Shown piece after piece: positions 33,764-45,711 of a DNA stretch of 64,000 bases. This stretch comes from Pseudohaliea rubra DSM 19751 (lineage in GTDB: Bacteria > Pseudomonadota > Gammaproteobacteria > Pseudomonadales > Halieaceae), in assembly GCF_000764025.1 (NCBI RefSeq), contig NZ_KN234754.1, positions 31,682 to 95,681 of the forward strand, in the 5' to 3' direction. The notes beneath the pieces were generated by a model, which saw only the letters and a program-made list of their open reading frames with translations, made no database searches and was not told where the DNA came from. Position numbers and translations under genes: made by a program. Every line of letters starts with the position of its first letter. Position 1 is the stretch's first letter.

Positions 33764-35314
33764 TCAGGCGCCCAGGTGGCTTTCGAAGTGCTCGCAGAGC
33801 CGCTCGAGGATCTCGAGCCGCGCCGCCTTCTTGTCGTTGCCGGCGACCAGGTGCCAGGGCGCCGCGCTGGTGCTCGTGTTCGCCACCATGTCCTCCACGG
33901 CGAGGGCGTAGGCATCCCACTGCTCGCGGTTGCGCCAGTCCTCGTCGGTGATCTTGTGCTGTTTGTGCGCTTTCGCCTCCCGGTCCTTGAAGCGCTTGAG
34001 CTGCTCGTCCTTGCTGATATGCAGCCAGAACTTGGCCACGATGCAGCCGTGCTCCACCAGCTGCGCCTCGAAGTCGTTGATCTCACTGTAGGCCCTGCGC
34101 CAGGTCGCTGGCGGTGTCAGTTCCTCTACGCGCTCCACGAGCACGCGGCCGTACCAGGAGCGGTCGAAGAGGGTGGCGCGGCCGTCGCGCTGCAGCAGGC
34201 GCCAGAAGCGCCAGAGATAGTGCTGGGCGCGCTCCTCGTCCGTGGGCGCGGCGAACTGTACGAGCTTGTAGAGCCGCGGGTCAACGGCGGCGGTGAGCCG
34301 GCGAATCGCCGAGCCCTTGCCGGCAGCGTCCCAGCCCTCGAAGACCGCCACCAGAGAGCGTCGCTCCCGGTGTGCCTGCCAGAAGAGGTCCTGGATACGC
34401 CCCTGCAGTTTCGCCAGGCGCGGTTTGTACTCGTCCCGGGGCACGCGGCGGGAGAGGTCGATGGCATCGAGGATCGTCGGCTGCGGATCGTCCGGCGGCG
34501 GGTCGCGGTCGCCGCTGGCGGGCCCCCCGTTCGCGGGCTTGTGGTTGCGCATGGCCTTGAGCAGCAGGCCGGCCGCCGTCGCGTCCCGATAGTAGCTGTC
34601 ATCGGCCTCGATGAGGTGCCAGGGCGCCTCGCCGCTGTCCGTGAGCCGGATCAGGCGCTCGGACACTTCCAGGGCGCGGGGGTAGCGGGCCCACCATTCT
34701 TCCGGGTCTGCGGGCAGCGACGCCACGTTTTGCTGCGCCTCACCGCGGGCGGCTTCCCGGCTGATCCACCACGCCTCCGGGTCTGCCGGTACGCGCGGGT
34801 TCTGGTGCTGCCGCGGTGCCTCGTAGGAAAGCTGCCGCCGCTGCATGTCGCGGCTGACGTGCAGCCAGAGCTTCACTACGAGGGCGCCGTCGTCGACCAG
34901 CATGCGCTCGAAGGCGACAGCCCGGCGCATGGCGAGCTCGAAGCCGTCCTCGTCGAGGCGCCCGGCCATCGCGCGGTAGGCGGCGCGCTGGTACCAGTTG
35001 CCGAGCATGATGCCGGTGCGACCCCGGGGTGGCAGGCGGCGCCAGAAGCGCCAGAAATAGGGGCGGCTCTCCTCCTCATCGGAGTGCATCCACAGCGCGT
35101 GGGTCTCGATGAGCCGCGGGTCCATCCACTCGTTGAGGTGGTGCACCACGGCACCCTTGCCGGCGCCATCGAAGCCGCCCATGACGATAAGGACCGGGTA
35201 GTCCCGCCCGGCGAGGTCGAACTGTGCCTGGAGGAGCGCCGGCCGCAGCTCCGCGCGCTGCGCCTTGAACTGCTCCTCCGTGAGGTGTTTCCCTGTTTCC
35301 AGCGCTTCGAACAT
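33764..35314 (-). CDS. pap: Polyphosphate:AMP phosphotransferase, two PPK2 domains
   Basis: A 516-aa class II PPK2 enzyme that makes ADP from AMP and polyphosphate. Two PPK2 domains are seen. In the first, GGFDGAGKG (about residues 46-54) is followed by LGNWYQRA where PPK2 normally has DRSWYGR. In the second, GWDAAGKGS and FDRSWYGRVLVERVE are complete, so the C-terminal domain is likely the catalytic one, as in known two-domain PAP. I start at ATG 35314 (MFEALETGKHLTEEQF); the extension to 35383 has no support. It is divergent from a methyltransferase gene across an 86-base gap. Confidence 0.92.
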   Translation of the reverse strand: MFEALETGKHLTEEQFKAQRAELRPALLQAQFDLAGRDYPVLIVMGGFDGAGKGAVVHHLNEWMDPRLIETHALWMHSDEEESRPYFWRFWRRLPPRGRTGIMLGNWYQRAAYRAMAGRLDEDGFELAMRRAVAFERMLVDDGALVVKLWLHVSRDMQRRQLSYEAPRQHQNPRVPADPEAWWISREAARGEAQQNVASLPADPEEWWARYPRALEVSERLIRLTDSGEAPWHLIEADDSYYRDATAAGLLLKAMRNHKPANGGPASGDRDPPPDDPQPTILDAIDLSRRVPRDEYKPRLAKLQGRIQDLFWQAHRERRSLVAVFEGWDAAGKGSAIRRLTAAVDPRLYKLVQFAAPTDEERAQHYLWRFWRLLQRDGRATLFDRSWYGRVLVERVEELTPPATWRRAYSEINDFEAQLVEHGCIVAKFWLHISKDEQLKRFKDREAKAHKQHKITDEDWRNREQWDAYALAVEDMVANTSTSAAPWHLVAGNDKKAARLEILERLCEHFESHLGA

Positions 35315-35365
35315 GGCCTGCTCCCTGGCACGGGCCCCGGCCTGCGACCGCCGCGGCGCCACGCG

Positions 35366-35371
35366 TATAAT
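35366..35371 (+). promoter_or_regulatory. Possible -10 box of the methyltransferase promoter
   Basis: A perfect TATAAT lies 29 bases before the methyltransferase start in a short divergent gap. No good -35 is present at 17 bases (TGCGAC). Leadered transcription from here is plausible. Confidence 0.4.
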
Positions 35372-35400
35372 AGGGCGCACCACCGCGCCGGGACAAACCG

Positions 35401-36021
35401 ATGAGTTTTTATGAACGCCACATCCTGCCGCACCTTATCAACTGCGCCTGTGGTACCGGGCCCGTGCGCCGGCAGCGGCAGAAGGTCGTGCCACGGGCGC
35501 GCGGTGTGGTTCTGGAAGTCGGTATTGGTACGGGACTCAACCTGCCCTACTACGATGCCGGCGCGGTGGAGCGTCTGGTGGGCCTCGATCCCTCGGAGGC
35601 ATCCTGGGCTCTGGCCGAAGAGCGCGGCAGGTTGTTGCCCTTTCCGGTGGAGTTCATCGGCCTGCCCGGCGAAGAGATACCCCTGGCGGACCACAGCGTT
35701 GACAGCATTGTGATGACCTTCAGCCTGTGCACCATTCCCGCCCCCGTCGACGCGCTTGCGGGCATGGCGCGGGTGCTGCGCCCGGGAGGCGAGCTGCTCT
35801 TCTGTGAGCATGGCCTCGCCCCCGATGTCGGCGTGCAGCGCTGGCAGCGTCGCCTGAATCCGCTCTGGCGACGTATCGCGGGCGGCTGCCATCTCGATCG
35901 GGACATCCCGGCGCTGCTCGCGGCCGGCGGCTTCCGCGCCGTGGAGCAGGACGCCATGTACCTGCCGGGTACGCCACGCATTGCCGGCTTCAGTACCTGG
36001 GGTGCTGCGGTTCACGCCTGA
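35401..36021 (+). CDS. Class I SAM-dependent methyltransferase
   Basis: A 206-aa methyltransferase with motif I VLEVGIGTGLNLPYY (about residues 37-51), the acidic LVGLDPS, motif II-like VDSIVMTFSLCTI and ARVLRPGGELLFCEHG. The order and the N-terminal MSFYERHILPHLINCACG resemble the METTL7/UbiE-like group of small thiol or lipid methyltransferases. The substrate is not visible from the sequence. It starts at ATG 35401 and lies directly upstream of tamA, whose start is 28 bases after its stop, so co-transcription is likely. Confidence 0.87.
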   Translation: MSFYERHILPHLINCACGTGPVRRQRQKVVPRARGVVLEVGIGTGLNLPYYDAGAVERLVGLDPSEASWALAEERGRLLPFPVEFIGLPGEEIPLADHSVDSIVMTFSLCTIPAPVDALAGMARVLRPGGELLFCEHGLAPDVGVQRWQRRLNPLWRRIAGGCHLDRDIPALLAAGGFRAVEQDAMYLPGTPRIAGFSTWGAAVHA

Positions 36022-36049
36022 GGCGGCGGGTCGATGCCGCCGCCGCGCT

Positions 36050-37822
36050 GTGCCGGATGTCATCGTCCGGGCCCTGGTGCTTGCCCTCGCGCTGGCCGGG
36101 GCTCCCGCGCACGCGCTCGACTACCGCATCACCGGCGTCAACGGGGCGTTGCGCGACAACGTTCGCGCTTATCTCGGCGCGCCGCCGAAGGAGGGTGCTG
36201 CGGTAGCGCGCGCGCTCGAGGGCGCGCGCAGTCGCACGGTCGAAGCGCTGCAGGCCCTCGGCCATTACCGGCCCTCCATCGAGCTGCACTACCTCGGCGC
36301 CGACGGCCAGCCCCTGGGGGTCGGTGCGGCGCCGGCAGAGGTCGCGCGACTGGAAGTGCATATCGACGCCGGCGAGCGGGTGCACCTCGGTGAGGTGCAG
36401 CTGTTACTGACCGGTGACGCCAGCGACGATGAGGCCCTTATGCGGGTTGTCGAGGGCACGTCCCTGGTGCCCGGTACGCCTTTGGATCACGGTCAATACA
36501 CTGCCTTCAAGCGCGAACTGCAGACACTGGCCCGGGCCCGTGGCTATCTGGACGGCCGCTTTGAGGCACACAGCCTGCGCGTGGATCCCTCTGAAGGCCT
36601 GGCTGAGGTAACGCTGCACTTCGCCAGCGGCGCGCGTTACCGCTTCGGCGCCATCAGTCACAATGAGGATCGCCTCGACCGTGCCCGCTTTGAGGCGCTG
36701 CTGCCTTTTGCCAGCGGGGACGCCTACGACGAGGGCAAACTGCAGGAGCTGGGCTCGCGGCTGCGTGCCACCGGGCTCTTCGGCGGCGTTTCCGTAGTGC
36801 CGCAGCCTGAGCGCACCAGCGGGCAGCGGGTACCGGTGCAGGTCGAGCTGGTGCCGGCTCCCCGACATTCTCTGGAACTCGGTGTTGGCTTCAGCACCGA
36901 TACCCGGGGGCGCCTCTCCGCCCTTTGGCGCAGCCCTCGCCTTAACAAGGCCGGCCACAGCCAGGAAACGCGGCTGCGCTGGTCACCAGTGAATCCCGCC
37001 GGGAGCACGGTATATCGCATACCGCTCGGCGCCCGCCTGCGCGACAGCGTGCAGCTGCGCGCCAGCCTCGAGGACAACCGCTACGGCGACCTGGACAGCC
37101 GCCAGGGGGTTGCCGGTGTCCGCTACGAGCGGGCGCGGGAGGTCTGGATCACCAGTGTCGGCGTGCGCGCGCTGCATGAGGACTGGTCTGTGCTTCAGGA
37201 AACCTTCGCGGCGGATTACCTGCTGCCGGGGCTTACCCTGTCCCGGCGCAGCCGCCAGGGCAGCGTTGTAGATCCTACCAGCGGCCTCAGCCAGTTCTAC
37301 AGCGTTGAGGCCGCGTCGGAGGACATCGGCTCCGCCAGCGACCTGCTGCGGCTGTACGGCAACTGGCGCTGGATCGGGAGCCCCGGCGGCCCGCATCGGC
37401 TGGTGGGGCGGCTGGAGCTGGGTGCGCTGCTCGGGTCCTCCGAGCCGCCCCTGGCTTTGCCGCCTTCCCTGGGATTTTTCGCCGGGGGGGACCAGAGTGT
37501 GCGCGGTTACGATTACCAGTCCATCGGTCAGGAGGTTGTGCTCCTGCGCAGTGCCGGTCCGGTCAGTGTCACAGCGGGTGGTGACCGGCTCGTGACCGGC
37601 AGCCTGGAGTACCAGCGCTACCTCAGCGACAGCTGGCGCGTGGCGCTGTTTGCCGATGCCGGTGACGCCTTCCTCGACGATAATCCCGACCTCAAGGTCG
37701 GCGCCGGCGTCGGTATTCATTTCCTGACCCCGGTAGGGGCACTCAAGTTTGAGGTGGCCAACAGCGTCAGCGAAGCCAATCCGGACTGGCGGATTCACAT
37801 CAATATCGGGGCGGAGCTGTGA
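36050..37822 (+). CDS. tamA: TamA, Omp85-family outer-membrane assembly protein
   Basis: A 590-aa outer-membrane protein with a signal peptide (PDVIVRALVLALALAGAPAHA), three POTRA-like regions (about 25-260) and a C-terminal 16-strand-type barrel. The barrel has the Omp85 motif GFFAGGDQSVRGYDY and ends near RIHINIGAEL. With TamB it forms the translocation and assembly module, linked to autotransporter assembly and phospholipid transport. The start is GTG 36050, which gives a clean signal peptide; the ribosome site is weak. It overlaps tamB by 4 bases. Confidence 0.92.
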   Translation: MPDVIVRALVLALALAGAPAHALDYRITGVNGALRDNVRAYLGAPPKEGAAVARALEGARSRTVEALQALGHYRPSIELHYLGADGQPLGVGAAPAEVARLEVHIDAGERVHLGEVQLLLTGDASDDEALMRVVEGTSLVPGTPLDHGQYTAFKRELQTLARARGYLDGRFEAHSLRVDPSEGLAEVTLHFASGARYRFGAISHNEDRLDRARFEALLPFASGDAYDEGKLQELGSRLRATGLFGGVSVVPQPERTSGQRVPVQVELVPAPRHSLELGVGFSTDTRGRLSALWRSPRLNKAGHSQETRLRWSPVNPAGSTVYRIPLGARLRDSVQLRASLEDNRYGDLDSRQGVAGVRYERAREVWITSVGVRALHEDWSVLQETFAADYLLPGLTLSRRSRQGSVVDPTSGLSQFYSVEAASEDIGSASDLLRLYGNWRWIGSPGGPHRLVGRLELGALLGSSEPPLALPPSLGFFAGGDQSVRGYDYQSIGQEVVLLRSAGPVSVTAGGDRLVTGSLEYQRYLSDSWRVALFADAGDAFLDDNPDLKVGAGVGIHFLTPVGALKFEVANSVSEANPDWRIHINIGAEL

Positions 37823-40800
37823 GACGCTGGCGGCGCTGGCTGGCAGCTGTTGTGCTCCTTGTGTTGTTTGCGTTCCTGCTGGCGCCGGCCACGGCGCCGG
37901 GTACGCAATTGCTGGCCGCGCTCGCCAACCGGGTACCCGGCGTCAGCCTCGCGGGGGTCGAGGGGCGCCTGCTGGGGGTCCTTCAGGTTGAGCGGGCGAC
38001 CGTAGCGCTCCCCGGGCTGCAGCTGACCCTCAGAGGGTTGCGCTCGCGGCTGCGCCCGGCCTGCCTGCCGCGGGGGGAACTCTGCTTCGGGGAACTTGCG
38101 GCGCAGTCGCTGCAGCTGCGGCTCCCGGAGCCAGGCCGAGGGGACGCGGGCGGGCGCCCCGCGCCGCTCCCGTTCCCCTTTCGCGCTGAGCGCCTGGTGG
38201 TCGGCACCCTGACGCTGCAAGCTGGCGACAGTCTGCTTGCCGTCGAGGCCGTCGAGGCCGTGGAGGCGGCCTCCCTGCGGGCCGGCGGGCGTCAGGTCGA
38301 AGCGGAACAGCTTGCCTTCGGTCTGGAGCGTATCGGCCGGGCAACGGCGGCAGTTACGCTGACCCTGGACCGGGAATGGCCCCTGGTCATTGACGGTAGC
38401 TTCGCACCGGATGCTGCGCTTACCGACCGCCTGCCCGGGGACAGCAGCCTGCTTCGCCCGCTCTCGGTGATTGCCCGGGGTCCTCCGACGGCCCTGGCGT
38501 TGGCCGTAGATGCGGCGGCCGCGGTGCCGGCGCTCGGTGGCCGTGTCCGTGCCCGGGCCCGGGGTACGCTGCGCTGGCCCGCGCTGGATCTGGAGCGCCT
38601 GAGGCTCGATAGCCCCGCGGGCAGCGTCAGCGCACGCGGCGATGCCGAATTCGCCGCCCGGCGGGCTGGCCTCGCTGTTACCGCCAGCAATGTGGCGCCG
38701 GTGTCTGCGACCTGGCCCCTGGCCCCGGCCAGCGGCAGCGCCCGGCTGGAGGTCGAGTTCGGTGAGCGCCTCCGCGTGGCGCTGGCGGCGCTGCAGCTCA
38801 CCAGTGGCTGGCAGGGCCACGCTCTGAGCGTCGCCGGAGAGGGCGCCTGGGAGCCGGGCATGCCGCTTCCGCGCCTCGGGTTGACCGGGGTCGCCGCGGG
38901 TCTGCCCTGGGCGCTGGAGGGTGGCGGTGGCGAAGCGCTGGCGCTGTCCGTTGACGGGAAGGGTGGCTTCACCGTCGCCGGCATAACGCTGGATAGCCTC
39001 CGGGCCGACGGCGAACTGGCCGCCGATGGCGGTGTACTTGCCTTCCGGGGTGCCGCCGGCGGCCTGCAGGGCGATGCCGCGAGCGCGTCGGAGCTCGAGG
39101 TCGAGGGCACGGTCACGCTGGCAGCTCCGTTCGCTTTCAGCGCCCGCAGCAAGGTGCAGGAAGTCACCGTTGGAACCCGGACCCTGGAGACTCTGGATCT
39201 CGTCGCCGAGGGGAATACCGCCGGCGGCGAGGCGAGGGCCTCGGTCACCGGTGCCGTCGCCGGCGACCTCACCGTAACGGCAGAGCGTGGCGAGAAGGGG
39301 CGCTGGAACCTCCTGCTAGAGCCCCTGACTCTGGAGACCCCGGCGGGGCAACTGACCCGGAAAAAACCGCTGTCGCTGGCGCTCCTGGCCAGCCCCCGGC
39401 GTTTACGCTTTCCCGGGCACTGCTGGTCGCTCGACGATGTTTCCCTCTGCCTGGCAGCGGCAGAAGCCGGGAGCGAAGGCGAGCTTGTCGCCAGACTCGA
39501 GGGACCTCTGGCCCTGCGCGCCGGGACGTTCCCATCGGTGGCTGCGGCCCGGGCAGCGCTCGCCGGTACCGTGGAGGCCCGCTGGGGCGCTGATCGTCCG
39601 CCCCGGGTGGACGCGCAGCTGTCGATGGACGGGATTCGCGTTACCCCGGCGGGACGGGACAAGCCCCTCGAGGACCCGGGGCACCTGCAACTTTCCCTGG
39701 CGCTGCACGAACAGCTGTCCCTGGGCGGCGAACTCACCGGCGGCGCCCTGGGTGCCATGAGCCTTGCGGCGCGCCGCGGCAGCGAGGGCTGGCGCGGTGA
39801 GCTGACGGTGGCGGGAGCGCCCCTTGCCTATCTGCAGCCGCTCCTCTCTGGCGTGGCTCTGCTCGACGGCACGGTGCGCGGTAAGCTGGTTCTGGCGGCC
39901 CCGGGGCCGGCCTTCGTCACCGGCGGCGGCCTCGCCCTGGAGGACGGCCGGCTGGGCCTCGCTGCCAGCGATGCCGAGCTGGAAGCGCTGGCGCTGACGC
40001 TGCGCCCGGGGGAGGGGGGCGAGCTTGTTATTGCCGGTAGCGGCCGCTACGGCGCCGGGCCCGTGACCATCGCCGGCTCCCTCGATCCGGTGACGCCACG
40101 GCTGTCACTGTCCCTGGAGGGAAAGGAGAACGCCGTGCACTGGCCGGGTTTGGTGGACGCCACGGTGTCACCGGTGCTGGCCTTGGGCTACGCGGACGGC
40201 ACCGCGACCCTGGACGGGGAGCTGCGCGTGCACGGTGGCCGCCTGGCTCCGGGGCAGGTCGGCAGCGGCGGCATCGCGGTGTCGCCCGACGCAGAAATCA
40301 TCGGCGCTGACGCCCGGAAGCCGCTCCTGCGCACGCGTATCGATCTGAGAATCCTCGTCGAGGAGCGCTTCCGTGTGGTCGGCGATCTGGTCGATGCCAC
40401 CATCGGTGGTGACCTCCGGCTGCGCCAGGAGCCGGCGGGTCCGCCGCAGCTCATCGGTCGGGTGGCGGTGGTCGGGGGCGAGCTGCGCGCCTACGGCCAG
40501 CAGCTGGAGCTGCGCGAGGGCAGCATGGCCTTTGCCGGCGACCCGGAAAATCCGCAGCTCGACCTTCGCGCCGAGCGCCAATTCCCGTCGGAGGCGCTGC
40601 GTGTGGGGTTCGCCGTCGGCGGCAGCCTTCGAGAGCCGCGCCTGGCGCTTTACTCGGAACCCCAGGTACCCCGGGAGGCACAGCTGTCCTGGCTGCTGCG
40701 CGGCCGGCCCCCGGATGCGGGCGCGAGCGTGGACGGCACCGCGCTCGCGCTGTCCGTCGGTGCTACGGCACTTAACCAGACGCCGTTGATGCGTTCCCTG

Positions 40801-41037
40801 AACCGGCTGCCGGGGCTCAGTAACGTGGCCCTGGGTACGGAGACCGGCAGCACGGGCACGGCCGCGACCATCAGCGGTTACGTGGGTGACCGGCTTTACC
40901 TTTCCTACGGCATGGGACTCTACGAGCCGGTCAACACGCTCACGGCGCGCTTATACCTGCGCGCCCGGCTGTGGCTGGAGATGGTCTCTGCCCTGGAGAA
41001 TTCCGTGGACCTCTACTACCGCTTCGATATCGATTAG
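37819..41037 (+). CDS. tamB: TamB, AsmA-like envelope-spanning protein
   Basis: A 1072-aa protein with an N-terminal signal anchor (RRWRRWLAAVVLLVLFAFLLAP), a long run of beta-rich repeats forming a groove across the periplasm, and the C-terminal DUF490 domain (GGSLREPRLALYSEPQVPREAQLSWLL; YVGDRLYLSYGMGLYEPVN). It works with TamA encoded just upstream; the 4-base overlap indicates coupling. The usual length is about 1200-1260 aa, so this one is somewhat short. A small in-frame tandem repeat lies at 38242-38268. Two hairpins follow its stop. Confidence 0.92.
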   Translation: MRRWRRWLAAVVLLVLFAFLLAPATAPGTQLLAALANRVPGVSLAGVEGRLLGVLQVERATVALPGLQLTLRGLRSRLRPACLPRGELCFGELAAQSLQLRLPEPGRGDAGGRPAPLPFPFRAERLVVGTLTLQAGDSLLAVEAVEAVEAASLRAGGRQVEAEQLAFGLERIGRATAAVTLTLDREWPLVIDGSFAPDAALTDRLPGDSSLLRPLSVIARGPPTALALAVDAAAAVPALGGRVRARARGTLRWPALDLERLRLDSPAGSVSARGDAEFAARRAGLAVTASNVAPVSATWPLAPASGSARLEVEFGERLRVALAALQLTSGWQGHALSVAGEGAWEPGMPLPRLGLTGVAAGLPWALEGGGGEALALSVDGKGGFTVAGITLDSLRADGELAADGGVLAFRGAAGGLQGDAASASELEVEGTVTLAAPFAFSARSKVQEVTVGTRTLETLDLVAEGNTAGGEARASVTGAVAGDLTVTAERGEKGRWNLLLEPLTLETPAGQLTRKKPLSLALLASPRRLRFPGHCWSLDDVSLCLAAAEAGSEGELVARLEGPLALRAGTFPSVAAARAALAGTVEARWGADRPPRVDAQLSMDGIRVTPAGRDKPLEDPGHLQLSLALHEQLSLGGELTGGALGAMSLAARRGSEGWRGELTVAGAPLAYLQPLLSGVALLDGTVRGKLVLAAPGPAFVTGGGLALEDGRLGLAASDAELEALALTLRPGEGGELVIAGSGRYGAGPVTIAGSLDPVTPRLSLSLEGKENAVHWPGLVDATVSPVLALGYADGTATLDGELRVHGGRLAPGQVGSGGIAVSPDAEIIGADARKPLLRTRIDLRILVEERFRVVGDLVDATIGGDLRLRQEPAGPPQLIGRVAVVGGELRAYGQQLELREGSMAFAGDPENPQLDLRAERQFPSEALRVGFAVGGSLREPRLALYSEPQVPREAQLSWLLRGRPPDAGASVDGTALALSVGATALNQTPLMRSLNRLPGLSNVALGTETGSTGTAATISGYVGDRLYLSYGMGLYEPVNTLTARLYLRARLWLEMVSALENSVDLYYRFDID
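38242..38268 (+). repeat. Three tandem 9-base units inside tamB
   Basis: The unit GTCGAGGCC occurs twice perfectly and a third time as GTGGAGGCG, encoding VEA three times. The repeat is in frame, so copy changes would only lengthen the protein by three residues each. Confidence 0.8.
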
Positions 41038-41043
41038 GGATCT

Positions 41044-41082
41044 GTCCGGCAGCCGGACCCCGGGCGCGGGGCCTCAGGCCCC
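41044..41082. terminator. Tandem hairpins between convergent tamB and aminotransferase genes
   Basis: Two perfect 6-bp hairpins with 3-base loops: GTCCGG/CCGGAC (41044-41049 with 41053-41058) and GGGGCC/GGCCCC (41068-41073 with 41077-41082). The second contains the stop codon of the minus-strand gene in its loop. There is no T-run, so they may be terminators acting with Rho or simply transcript-end stabilisers. Confidence 0.45.
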
Positions 41083-42252
41083 GTAGCTGGCCCGTGCCGC
41101 CGCTACTGCGGCGCCGGCGTCGCAGCTGTGTCCCTGCTGACCGAGCACCGCGGCCAGCGCGGTGAGCAGGACGTAGACGTTGCGCTCCCGGCTCGAGTGA
41201 CCCATGAGCCCGATGCGCCAGGCTTTGCCCGCGAGGGCGCCCAGGCCGGCGCCAATCTCAAGATCGAAGTCTGTCAGCAGGGCGGCGCGCACGGCGGCGT
41301 CATCGACGCCCTCCGGGATATGCACGGCATTCAGCTGGGGCAGGCGCCACTCGGGGGCGACCACGAGGGACAGGCCCAGCGCCTCAAGTCCTGCGACCAG
41401 CGCCTCGTGGTTGCGCTTGTGCCTGGCGTGGGCAGCTTCGAGGCCTTCTTCCTGCAGCATGACCAGTGACTCATGCAGCGCATAGAGGGCATTGACCGGC
41501 GCTGTATGGTGGTAGGCCCGCTTGCTGCCGCCGCCCCAGTACCCCATGACCAGCTGCATGTCCAGGAACCAGCTCTGCGCGGGGCGCTCCCGGGCCTGGA
41601 TCCGCTCCACGGCGCGCTCGCTGAAGGTCACCGGTGAGATGCCGGGCACGCAGGACAGGCATTTCTGCGTGCCCGAGTAAACCGCGTCCGCGCCCCAGGC
41701 ATCCACCGCCAGCGGAATGCCGGCCAGCGCCGTGACCGCATCGACGATGGCCAGGGCGCCATGCTGTCGGGCCAGGGCACAGAGTGCCTCGGCGTCGGAG
41801 CGTGCGCCGGTGGAGGTCTCGGCGTGGACGAAGGCGAGCACCGATGCCTCCGGGTGGGCTGCGAAGGCTTCGCCGACCTTGTCCACGCTCACCGGGTCTC
41901 CCCAGGCGTCCTCGACCATGACCGCAGTGGCGCCGCAGCGCTCCACGTTCTCGCGCATGCGCCCGCCGAAGACACCGTTCTGGCAGACAATCACCGTATC
42001 GCCCGGCGCCACGAGGTTGACGAAGCAGGCCTCCATGCCTGCCGAGCCCGGCGCCGAGATCGGTAGTGTCAGCGCATTTTCCGTTTGGAAGGCGTATTGA
42101 AGGAGCCGCTTTATGTCGTCCATGAGGTCGACGAAGAGCGGATCCAGATGGCCGATGGTCGGGCGGGCGAGGGCGCCGAGAACGCGGGCCGGTACATCCG
42201 AGGGGCCGGGGCCCAGCAGCGTGCGTTGCGGCGGGTGGAAACTGGCAGTCAT
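41074..42252 (-). CDS. Alanine-glyoxylate / serine-pyruvate aminotransferase family protein
   Basis: A 392-aa class V PLP aminotransferase. The PLP Lys is K197 in [12 protein letters not shown], with the cofactor Asp in [13 protein letters not shown] and the N-terminal [14 protein letters not shown] typical of alanine-glyoxylate and serine-pyruvate enzymes. It could convert alanine plus glyoxylate to pyruvate plus glycine, or use serine. It lies 26 bases after the stop of the upstream pyruvate phosphate dikinase gene in the same direction, so pyruvate made here could be turned into PEP. Other class V members, such as phosphonate transaminases, are less likely but not excluded. Confidence 0.88.
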   Translation of the reverse strand: MTASFHPPQRTLLGPGPSDVPARVLGALARPTIGHLDPLFVDLMDDIKRLLQYAFQTENALTLPISAPGSAGMEACFVNLVAPGDTVIVCQNGVFGGRMRENVERCGATAVMVEDAWGDPVSVDKVGEAFAAHPEASVLAFVHAETSTGARSDAEALCALARQHGALAIVDAVTALAGIPLAVDAWGADAVYSGTQKCLSCVPGISPVTFSERAVERIQARERPAQSWFLDMQLVMGYWGGGSKRAYHHTAPVNALYALHESLVMLQEEGLEAAHARHKRNHEALVAGLEALGLSLVVAPEWRLPQLNAVHIPEGVDDAAVRAALLTDFDLEIGAGLGALAGKAWRIGLMGHSSRERNVYVLLTALAAVLGQQGHSCDAGAAVAAARASYGA

Positions 42253-42278
42253 GGTTGATCTCCGTGAAAGAGTTGTTG

Positions 42279-44879
<2,601 letters not shown>

Positions 44880-45012
44880 GGGAACCCCTTTCCCTTTCGG
44901 GTGTCTAGCTGGCGAGGTGGCGCAGTATACTGGTAAGGCGACGGGCGCGTCATACCCGCCGCCGCGAACCTCACGGGGCGCGCGCCCACCCCGGAACGGA
45001 GCAAGCCACGCA

Positions 45013-45711
45013 GTGACCCGCCGAGACCTCTTGCGAGCCCTGGCCAGCCTTGTCCCCGCGCTGTGCCTCCTCGCCTGCGCGTCGGACCCGACGCTGACGG
45101 CTCCGCCGCGGGAAGCGGACCCGGTGGATTTCAGCGGCCATTGGGAGCTGAACTACGGGCAGAGCGACAACATCCAGTCGCGACTGAGTACCCTGGTACG
45201 CGACCTCCAGCGGCGCAGCGCCCGTGCCTCCAACCTGCGCAGCGAGCGCGGTGGTCTGGTGCTGGGTTCCGGGACCACCGACAGTGCGCCTTCAGTTATC
45301 GGCCTTGCCCGGATGGCCGAGCAGATTACGGCGTCGCAGCTCCTCGAGGTCGAACAGGGGCGGACCCGTATCCGTCTCGAGCGCGAGGGTAACTTCGCCC
45401 TGTCCTGTGACTTCTTGCGCGACCCGGGTTACATCGACGACCTCGGGGTCGGTCGGGAGAGCTGCCGCTGGGACGGCCAGCAGCTGGTTTTCCTCATCAG
45501 CCTGCCCGAGGGCCTGTCCATCAGGCACCGGGTGGCGCTCGCCCGCTCCGGCGACCAGCTGGGGATCGTCACCACGGTTTTTTCGGACCAGGTGAGCGCG
45601 CCTTTCACCGTGCGCCGTATCTATGATCGCTATGAGCCCGGCAGCCGCGGTTATCGTTGCCGGGAAACCCTGAGCCGGGGCCGGGTCTGTACCACGGAGG
45701 GCAGCCCGTGA
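45013..45711 (+). CDS. Predicted lipoprotein of unknown function
   Basis: A 232-aa protein with a lipoprotein signal (TRRDLLRALASLVPALCLLAC, lipobox LLAC with Cys22). The mature part contains FSGHWELNYGQSDNIQSRL, a QRRSARASNLRSERGGL segment and a beta-rich C-terminal half with KKD-free, Arg-rich strands. I do not recognise the family. The start GTG 45013 fits the signal peptide; the longer frame from 44872 lies in the divergent promoter region. It overlaps a second lipoprotein gene by 4 bases, so the two probably work together at the outer membrane. Confidence 0.75.
   Translation: MTRRDLLRALASLVPALCLLACASDPTLTAPPREADPVDFSGHWELNYGQSDNIQSRLSTLVRDLQRRSARASNLRSERGGLVLGSGTTDSAPSVIGLARMAEQITASQLLEVEQGRTRIRLEREGNFALSCDFLRDPGYIDDLGVGRESCRWDGQQLVFLISLPEGLSIRHRVALARSGDQLGIVTTVFSDQVSAPFTVRRIYDRYEPGSRGYRCRETLSRGRVCTTEGSP

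Noticed and set aside
33686..35404. 572-aa plus-strand ORF opposite the PPK2 gene
   Set aside because: The minus-strand frame has two PPK2 domains with Walker motifs; this frame has none.
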